Of a DNA stretch of 64,000 bases, positions 58,433 to 64,000 are shown in pieces. Origin of the DNA: Paenibacillus sp. FSL H8-0332. Its GTDB lineage: Bacteria > Bacillota > Bacilli > Paenibacillales > Paenibacillaceae. The translations under genes and the position numbers were made by a program. The notes beneath the pieces were generated by a model, which saw only the letters and a list, made by a program, of their open reading frames with translations, searched no databases and had not been told where the DNA came from. The DNA lies in the NCBI RefSeq assembly GCF_037963835.1, contig NZ_CP150145.1:6634001-6698000 (forward strand), given 5' to 3'. The stretch's first letter is position 1; the number at the start of each line of letters is the position of its first letter.

Positions 58433-60442
58433 TTAGGCCGTATTCTCAATAAACCATTGGCCCAATTCTTTAACCGGCATCGGACGTCCGTAATAGAAGC
58501 CCTGCATCACCCGGCAGCCCAGCGATTGCAGCAGCTCAATCTGCTCCGTAGTCTCCACGCCCTCGGCCACAACCTCCATGTTGAGATTGCTGGCAATGGC
58601 AATAATGTTGCTGATGATCGCTTTCTTGGAATGCATCTTGCTCTTGCGGATGAAGACCTGATCAATCTTAAGGGTGTTGACCGGAATCTCATCCAGATTG
58701 CCAAGCGAAGAGAAACCGGTTCCGAAATCATCCAGGGATACCCGCACCCCCAGCTCCCGCAGCTTGGAGAGCTGGGCTACCGTCTCCTCCATATTGTTCA
58801 TCGCAATCGATTCGGTAATCTCCAGTTCAAGGAAATGCGGCGCAAGGCCCGAACGCGTTAGCGCCTCTTCCACTACCTCATACAGGCTTTCGCCTTCAAA
58901 CATCCGCGCCGACATATTGATCGAGACTGCTACACTGGCAACCTTCGCCTGATGCCAGAGCATATTCTGTCCGCACACCTCATGCAGCATCCAGTATGTA
59001 ATAGGGACAATCAGGCCGGTCTCCTCGGCGATCGGAATGAACTCTCCCGGAGAGATGACGCCATGCTCCGGGTGTCTCCAGCGCAGCAGCGCTTCGAGCC
59101 CCACGGTGACATTCAGCAGCGAATCCCATTTGGGCTGGTAGACCACCATGAATTCCGAGCGGGCCAGCGCCTTGCGCAGATCCTTCTCAAGTGACATCCG
59201 CCGTACCTGGTGACGGTTCATCTCCAGATCGAACACACTGAATTTATTCTTGCCCGAATCCTTGGAGGTATAGAGCGCCGTATCGGCTGCTTTCATTAGC
59301 GCCGAACGGTCGGTGCCGTGCGCCGGAGTCATGCTGATTCCCACGCTCGCAGTCACGTACAATTCATTGCCTTCAATGCTGTATGACTTCTTAAGCTCCT
59401 GGAGGATATGCTGTGCCACTTCCTCCGCCGCCACGACGGCGCAATCCGGCAGCGCTATCAGGAATTCATCGCCGCCAAGCCGGAACACCTTCCCCTGCCC
59501 GCCCACGCAGCAGGTTAGCCTGGCAGACACCTCGCGCAGCAGCAAGTCTCCAATATCGTGCCCCAGCGTATCATTAATTGACTTGAAGCGGTCCAGATCA
59601 ACAAAAAACACAGCACCCGAGATCCCGCCGAAGAAATCATCCTTGAAGTAGCGCTCCAGCCCATGCCGGTTCGGCAGCTCGGTGAGCGGGTCATGATAGG
59701 CCATGCGCTCCAGGACATCCCTGTCCAGAAAAACGGTACCGCCGGAGATCGCCAGCACAAACAGGGTAACCAGTGAAATCCCCGTCAGGAGCACCACATC
59801 GGTCTCCAGCAGCATGGGCGCGGCCGCCTGCCAGTTGTAATTGTGCAGGTCGCTTGCTCTCAGACTCGTATAATGCATACCGGTAACCGCCAGGGCGATG
59901 AACAATGCCGAATACAGCTTCCAGCGGCTAAAGCCTGTATGATCCTTAAATCTGCGAAACATTAATACTCCGATGTAAGAAGCGGTAAAGGCAATTAGTA
60001 CGGATACAGCCTGATCCACCATCCTGTAATGAATCTTGGCTTCCATCTCCATGGAGGACATTCCTGCATAATGCATGAACGATATCCCGCCGCCCAGTAT
60101 GCCGCCGGCCGTAAGGAACCGCCAACTTCTCTGGCGGGGAGCCGTCACAATCTGAAGGGCTGCATAACAGAAGGACAGCACAATAAGCAGAGACAGCGCA
60201 GCCATCCCCGGATGGTAGCTGACCTTGAACGGCAGACGGCTGGCCATAATGCCGACAAAATGCATCGCCCAGATACCGCCTCCAAGCACACAGGTACCCG
60301 AGAGCAGCCAGAGACGCCTGACTCGGCCCGCGGAATGGGAAACCTGAGAAATCAGATTAAGCGCGGAGTACGCTGCGGCGGCAGCAAGCGCATAGGATAG
60401 TAAAACAATCCAGATATTATTGTGGATTCCCATTTGATCCAT
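58433..60442 (-). CDS. MHYT-GGDEF-EAL cyclic-di-GMP protein
   Basis: A 669-residue membrane protein. About seven N-terminal helices carry the three MHYT motifs (MHFVGI, MHYAGM, MHYTSL), thought to bind copper and sense oxygen, CO or NO. The GGDEF domain has an intact FRLGGDEFLIAL, so it could make cyclic-di-GMP. The EAL domain keeps LEALLRWRHPEHG, DDFGTGFSSLGNL and VAEGVETTEQ, so it could degrade it. A bifunctional enzyme or one GTP-regulated activity is possible. The start at 60442 has AGAGG 7 bases before it. Confidence 0.93.
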   Translation of the reverse strand: MDQMGIHNNIWIVLLSYALAAAAAYSALNLISQVSHSAGRVRRLWLLSGTCVLGGGIWAMHFVGIMASRLPFKVSYHPGMAALSLLIVLSFCYAALQIVTAPRQRSWRFLTAGGILGGGISFMHYAGMSSMEMEAKIHYRMVDQAVSVLIAFTASYIGVLMFRRFKDHTGFSRWKLYSALFIALAVTGMHYTSLRASDLHNYNWQAAAPMLLETDVVLLTGISLVTLFVLAISGGTVFLDRDVLERMAYHDPLTELPNRHGLERYFKDDFFGGISGAVFFVDLDRFKSINDTLGHDIGDLLLREVSARLTCCVGGQGKVFRLGGDEFLIALPDCAVVAAEEVAQHILQELKKSYSIEGNELYVTASVGISMTPAHGTDRSALMKAADTALYTSKDSGKNKFSVFDLEMNRHQVRRMSLEKDLRKALARSEFMVVYQPKWDSLLNVTVGLEALLRWRHPEHGVISPGEFIPIAEETGLIVPITYWMLHEVCGQNMLWHQAKVASVAVSINMSARMFEGESLYEVVEEALTRSGLAPHFLELEITESIAMNNMEETVAQLSKLRELGVRVSLDDFGTGFSSLGNLDEIPVNTLKIDQVFIRKSKMHSKKAIISNIIAIASNLNMEVVAEGVETTEQIELLQSLGCRVMQGFYYGRPMPVKELGQWFIENTA

Positions 60443-60666
60443 AGTTGACCTCTTCACCGGTTATAGTATCAGCGTCGTTTCAGTGTCTATCTGAAGGTAA
60501 AATCAATATACGAATAGCGGATAAATGGAAGAGTATATAAAGATTACAGGTATTCTCTGAAAACTTACTTCAGCTGTATTTTACCTTGTATTTGCCGGGC
60601 TGTCTAAGTAAATACTGGAACTTGGACCCTTTTTTGAACACCGGCAAAAATTGTCCATATTTGGCC

Positions 60667-62331
60667 TCAGCCGCCTGCGCGGAGGGTTGGAAAATTGCCG
60701 TCCTGCGGCAGGTCCGGCCGGAAGACCCTGTGCCAGATCCAGCCATTTGCAGCTACCAGAATTACCATATAGATGTATATTCCCGCAGGAATCAGGGTGA
60801 AGACATAGTGCACTCCGGCCAGCCCCGCCAGAATGAACAACTGTACAAAAGCGCTGCCGGTGAATTCCTTCCGCTGGGTGGCCTCATACTTCTCCGAGAA
60901 CGGGAGCGCCTTCGGGAACGTAAGGAAGCAAATAACGGCATACAGCAGCAGAGCAAGCAGAACGACTATCATATCTGCAATAATCCAGGGGCCCATAAGC
61001 GCGATGAACACCGCCGCCTCCAGCAGAAAGAGCGGAACCAGCAGCTTCACGACCGCTGCCTTCAGCATTCCCCGGTAGACCAGCCCCTTGCCCGGCAAAG
61101 GAATCACCTGGTAGATCCATGCCCCCTTGTAGCTGGCCGAGTAACGGATCATCTGTACGACTGTCATCAGCAGCAGTGCACAGTAGTAGATGAACAGATA
61201 GGACTTGGAGCTTCTGACCCCGGCCAGATCGCCGCTCCATACCTGATTGAAGATGAAGATAAAAGGAAAAATCATCGAGAAGCCGACGGTCGGATATACC
61301 CGGAGCTTGAACTCGCGTTCATTCTTCATCATCGACCAGGTGAAGCGGAAGAATACGGCCTCGGCCTTGTTCCGGCACACAATCTCCGACAGCACCCGGG
61401 CCAGCCACCCGCTATCCCGGCCCCCTGCGCCATGCTCAGCCAGCTTCTGAAGGCTGCGTTCAAATAGCGGCATCAGCCGGATATAGGCGGCGAACATCAC
61501 GGCAGGCACCACTACAGAGAGCGCCGTCAGAATAATCACTGCCCGGCTTCCTGTTCCGCCGTCCAGCAGCTCAAACGGCGCCCCGAACCAGACCGGAGCC
61601 AGCAGGAAATGCCACCAGGCGGGAGTGAAATCCAGGCCCAGCGCCGATAGATTGAACATCCGGCTAACCAGCTGCGCGCCGACAGTTACTGCCACAGACA
61701 GGATAATCTGTACATAGTTGATGATGTCCTTGAGCTTTTCCCCGTCAAAGAACCTCAGGATCAGCAGATAGATTAGCGCCGTGAACACCAGAATGAAGCC
61801 GTCCATCAGCAGAATCTCAGCCGCGTACACGAAGAAGAAGCCCGGCCCGTGCCGGAATAGAGAGAACAGCAGCGAAGGGCCGGTGAAGGTCAGTGTTAAG
61901 GTCAGCAGGTAGATCAGAATATGTAAGCTCTTGGCCATGTTCAGTGTGCGGCGGTCCACCGGCTTGGAGAAGAGGATATTCTTATCGCGTAAATCCAGCA
62001 TCACCGTCGAGAAATCGGAGATCAGCGTCGTGGTGATCAGGAACATCACTATACTGAACAGCAGACTCATCATCAGCATATGATGATCTCTGGGCACAAC
62101 CATGGCGATCAGCATCAGCCCCAGCAGCAGATAGATCCACTGTATCCTAAAGGCGGAGCCCTCCATCTCCAGCTTGGAATTCTGTGACCCGGAGAACAGG
62201 GTAGGTGTCCGCCTGCCATCCATCGTCAGCTTGACCTGAAGAATGCGGCGCATGAGCGCATAATCGGCTCCCAGGCCCTTAAAGATCCACTGTACCCGGT
62301 CAAGCAGCTTCAGAATCCGGAATTCAGTCAT
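60667..62331 (-). CDS. ABC-2-type permease, exporter membrane subunit
   Basis: A protein of about 554 residues with many hydrophobic helices arranged as two blocks separated by a cytosolic part (NKAEAVFFRFTWSMMKNERE). It starts MTEFRILKLLDRVQWIFKGL and keeps DLRDKNILFSKPVDRRTLNMAK, a pattern seen in large ABC-2-like permeases of Bacillales. Its ATG lies 8 bases before the end of the ATPase gene, so the two form one transporter. The substrate is unknown. 60443-60666, downstream, holds no gene. Confidence 0.85.
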   Translation of the reverse strand: MTEFRILKLLDRVQWIFKGLGADYALMRRILQVKLTMDGRRTPTLFSGSQNSKLEMEGSAFRIQWIYLLLGLMLIAMVVPRDHHMLMMSLLFSIVMFLITTTLISDFSTVMLDLRDKNILFSKPVDRRTLNMAKSLHILIYLLTLTLTFTGPSLLFSLFRHGPGFFFVYAAEILLMDGFILVFTALIYLLILRFFDGEKLKDIINYVQIILSVAVTVGAQLVSRMFNLSALGLDFTPAWWHFLLAPVWFGAPFELLDGGTGSRAVIILTALSVVVPAVMFAAYIRLMPLFERSLQKLAEHGAGGRDSGWLARVLSEIVCRNKAEAVFFRFTWSMMKNEREFKLRVYPTVGFSMIFPFIFIFNQVWSGDLAGVRSSKSYLFIYYCALLLMTVVQMIRYSASYKGAWIYQVIPLPGKGLVYRGMLKAAVVKLLVPLFLLEAAVFIALMGPWIIADMIVVLLALLLYAVICFLTFPKALPFSEKYEATQRKEFTGSAFVQLFILAGLAGVHYVFTLIPAGIYIYMVILVAANGWIWHRVFRPDLPQDGNFPTLRAGG

Positions 62332-63124
62332 GCGCCGCACCCTCGCCAATCACGGCCACGAACTCACTGGCGATATCCCTGTATTGATCGAACCCGGTCA
62401 GCTGATTAAAAATCTCCTCCAGCGACCCCTCACGGCTCTGCTCCCGCAGCTGTGTGAAGGTTCCATCGGCTACAATCACGCCTCCATCCAGCAGGATGAT
62501 CCGGCTGCTGATTCTCTCGACCACATCCATAATATGCGAGGAATAAAAGATCGTCTTGCCCCTGGCCGCAAGCGTGGCGAAGATCTCCTTAACCACCATT
62601 ACACTGTTGGCATCCAGCCCGCTGAGCGGCTCATCCAGGAACAGAATATCCGGGTCATGCAGCATACTGGCAATCAGCAGCACCTTCTGCTTCATTCCTT
62701 TGGAGTAGGAGGCAATCCGCATATCATAGGCCTTCTCCATGCCCAGCAGTCCTATCAGCATCCGCGCTTTGTCATCAGCATCCGCCTGCTTCAGTCCATA
62801 CAGCTCACCGGTGAAGGTCAGATACTCCCGCGCCGTCAGGCTGTCATACAGCTCCGCCACCTCTGGCACGTAGCCGATCCTTCTTTTATACGCCGTATCT
62901 CCGTCCGAGATATCCCTGCCAAAAATCCGTATGGTCCCGTTGTAGCCCTCCACCAGCCCGAGCATAATCTTGACGGTAGTGCTTTTGCCCGCACCATTGG
63001 GTCCGATGTAACCGATAATCTGTCCCCGGTAGACATTCAGATCAATCCCCCGCAGCACCATCCGGTCACTGTAATTCATCCACAAGCCCTCAATTGAAAT
63101 GACCGGCTCTTCCGATAAGCCCAT
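62324..63124 (-). CDS. ABC transporter ATP-binding protein
   Basis: A 266-residue ATPase: Walker A GPNGAGKSTTVK, Q-loop YVPEVAELYDS, signature SYSKGMKQKVLLIASML, Walker B ILFLDEPLSGLD and H-loop YSSHIMDVVE. It energises the overlapping ABC-2 permease. I start it at the ATG at 63124 (MGLSEEPVISIEGLWMNY), with AGGGAGAG upstream; a frame to 63262 is open but its extra residues are not conserved-looking. Confidence 0.92.
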   Translation of the reverse strand: MGLSEEPVISIEGLWMNYSDRMVLRGIDLNVYRGQIIGYIGPNGAGKSTTVKIMLGLVEGYNGTIRIFGRDISDGDTAYKRRIGYVPEVAELYDSLTAREYLTFTGELYGLKQADADDKARMLIGLLGMEKAYDMRIASYSKGMKQKVLLIASMLHDPDILFLDEPLSGLDANSVMVVKEIFATLAARGKTIFYSSHIMDVVERISSRIILLDGGVIVADGTFTQLREQSREGSLEEIFNQLTGFDQYRDIASEFVAVIGEGAAHD

Positions 63125-63263
63125 TGACGTTTCTCTCCCTTCGGTAAGCATACTCTTCGTTCCAGTAACAGAAAGTACCATTAACCCTATTCTAGCAAAT
63201 TTTAGCACTTGATTCCTGTGATTTATCGCAGCGGGAATTCTGCATAGATCCGAAAACAGCAAA

Positions 63264-63287
63264 AAGAGCAGCCCTTAGGCTACTCTT
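63264..63287 (-). terminator. intrinsic terminator of the right-edge oxidoreductase gene
   Basis: AAGAGTAGCC / GGCTGCTCTT on the minus strand with a 4-base loop, followed by TTTGCTGTTTTCGG, about 35 bases after the stop codon at 63321. Confidence 0.75.
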
Positions 63288-63320
63288 GATGAATTTGCTA
63301 TGCTACATCATGAAAAATAA

Positions 63321-64000
63321 TTACCTTAGGCTGATTCGCTCACGTCTCCGGGCTGACTCCAGGCAGCTCTCGATCAGCTTCATATTCAGCAGCGGGTCCT
63401 CTTCCGCAATCCAGGGCTTGCCGCTGAAGACCGCCGTAGCGAAATGGTCAGCCTGCTGGACGTACGGGTTGGCTCCGAAGGCTTCGACTCGCCGGGGCTC
63501 TCCGCCGCCGTACACGAAGAACTCCGCATCATCGAATCTCGCATTGAACGGCATCGGAATCTCAATGCGTCCCTGCGTACCGAGCACCTCCAGCAGCTGA
63601 CGGTTGTACGCCCACATCCCGCAGTCGAAGATCAGGCTCTTCCCGCCGGGAAACTCCACTAGCCCGGAGGCCATCATATCTACATTATCATGCTCCGGCG
63701 AGAACAGCGCGTGCACGGTTACGGCCTCCGGCTCTGTACCGAACAGCAGCCGCGCGGCTGTGAGCGGGTAGCAGCCGACATCATAGAGTGATCCGCCTCC
63801 CCAGGCAGCGTTGAAGCGGATGTTGGAGGTATCCGTAGCATCGTTGTAGGTGAATGTGCCGCGGATGGAACGCACCGCACCAATCTCGCCGCTGGCGATA
63901 ATCACCTGCAGCTCATTGATGCGCGGATGATGGCGGTACATGTAGGCCTCTGCCAAGTGCACTCCCGCCTTCCGGCAGGCCTCTATCATCTCCGCCGCCT
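63321..64000 (-). CDS. Gfo/Idh/MocA-family oxidoreductase (N-terminus cut by window edge)
   Basis: The last 226 codons of a dehydrogenase. The visible part begins within the Rossmann domain (AGVHLAEAYMYRHHPRINEL) and continues with the substrate domain GGGSLYDVGCYPLTAARLLFG, in which the aspartate and tyrosine pattern is typical of glucose-fructose-oxidoreductase-like and trans-dihydrobenzenediol-dehydrogenase-like enzymes. The nucleotide-binding start lies beyond the window. It is a second family member besides the one at 49966-50934. Substrate unknown. Confidence 0.88.
   Translation of the reverse strand, partial: AAEMIEACRKAGVHLAEAYMYRHHPRINELQVIIASGEIGAVRSIRGTFTYNDATDTSNIRFNAAWGGGSLYDVGCYPLTAARLLFGTEPEAVTVHALFSPEHDNVDMMASGLVEFPGGKSLIFDCGMWAYNRQLLEVLGTQGRIEIPMPFNARFDDAEFFVYGGGEPRRVEAFGANPYVQQADHFATAVFSGKPWIAEEDPLLNMKLIESCLESARRRERISLR

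Noticed and set aside
60594-60650. Inverted repeat TTTGCCGG / CCGGCAAA downstream of the ABC-2 permease gene
   Set aside because: The loop is about 40 bases and no good T-run follows directly; too weak to call a terminator.

Overview
The window looks like a chromosomal segment of a Paenibacillus-type endospore-forming Firmicute. The signs are a moderately GC-rich genome with strong AGGAGG-type ribosome binding sites, a GerA/GerB/GerC germinant-receptor operon, a Spo0E-like phosphatase, lipoteichoic-acid synthase, CidA/CidB, DUF3243 and DUF2164 proteins, and many short dispersed intergenic repeats. The species assignment is inference. I saw no rRNA, tRNA, insertion sequence, prophage or CRISPR array.

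Layout. 1-13.7 kb: a LysE-type exporter (cut by the left edge) divergent from a MocR-type regulator, an ABC exporter with a two-component system, an MFS protein, glutaminyl-tRNA synthetase, DUF2164, two GNAT acetyltransferases, a MOSC protein and a second MFS transporter. 14-20.5 kb: a formate/nitrite channel, NADH oxidase, formate-tetrahydrofolate ligase, glutathione peroxidase and a luciferase-like monooxygenase; the first two share triple GTGA-N6-TCAC operators suggestive of Rex (or Fnr) redox control. 20.7-31.5 kb: DUF3243, a VanY-like carboxypeptidase, a DEAD-box helicase with a very long RGG tail, an ABC1/UbiB kinase with a phasin-like partner, ThuA, a HemD-like protein, a chemoreceptor and a PerR/Fur regulator. 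31.5-38.1 kb: the gerABC-type operon, a Rieske-FAD oxidoreductase, a short-chain dehydrogenase and an IsdG-type haem monooxygenase. 38.5-45.7 kb: an MMPL transporter and a MarR-controlled heterodimeric ABC exporter. 45.8-49.9 kb: a probable peptide quorum-sensing pair (HTH-helical-repeat receptor plus overlapping 42-residue pro-peptide), a Spo0E-like protein and the cidR-cidA-cidB group. 50-64 kb: two Gfo/Idh/MocA oxidoreductases (one cut by the right edge), a Cas4-like-nuclease/XPD helicase, lipoteichoic-acid synthase, MarR, a second chemoreceptor, an MHYT-GGDEF-EAL protein and an ABC-2 transporter.

The most interesting item is the receptor/peptide pair at 45.8-47.3 kb. The peptide gene has a strong ribosome binding site inside the receptor's 3' end, a signal-peptide-like N-terminus and a short polar C-terminal region, as in Rap-Phr, NprR-NprX or AimR-AimP modules, and it lies next to a Spo0E-like sporulation phosphatase. 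The intergenic regions are also unusual. They carry several repeat families: tandem units of about 51 bp at four loci, a palindromic element around GAAACGGC...GCCGTTTC at three loci, a strongly structured element near 30.9 kb, a perfect four-tract G-quadruplex motif at 41.25 kb, and degenerate 15-bp and 22-bp minisatellites abutting stop codons.
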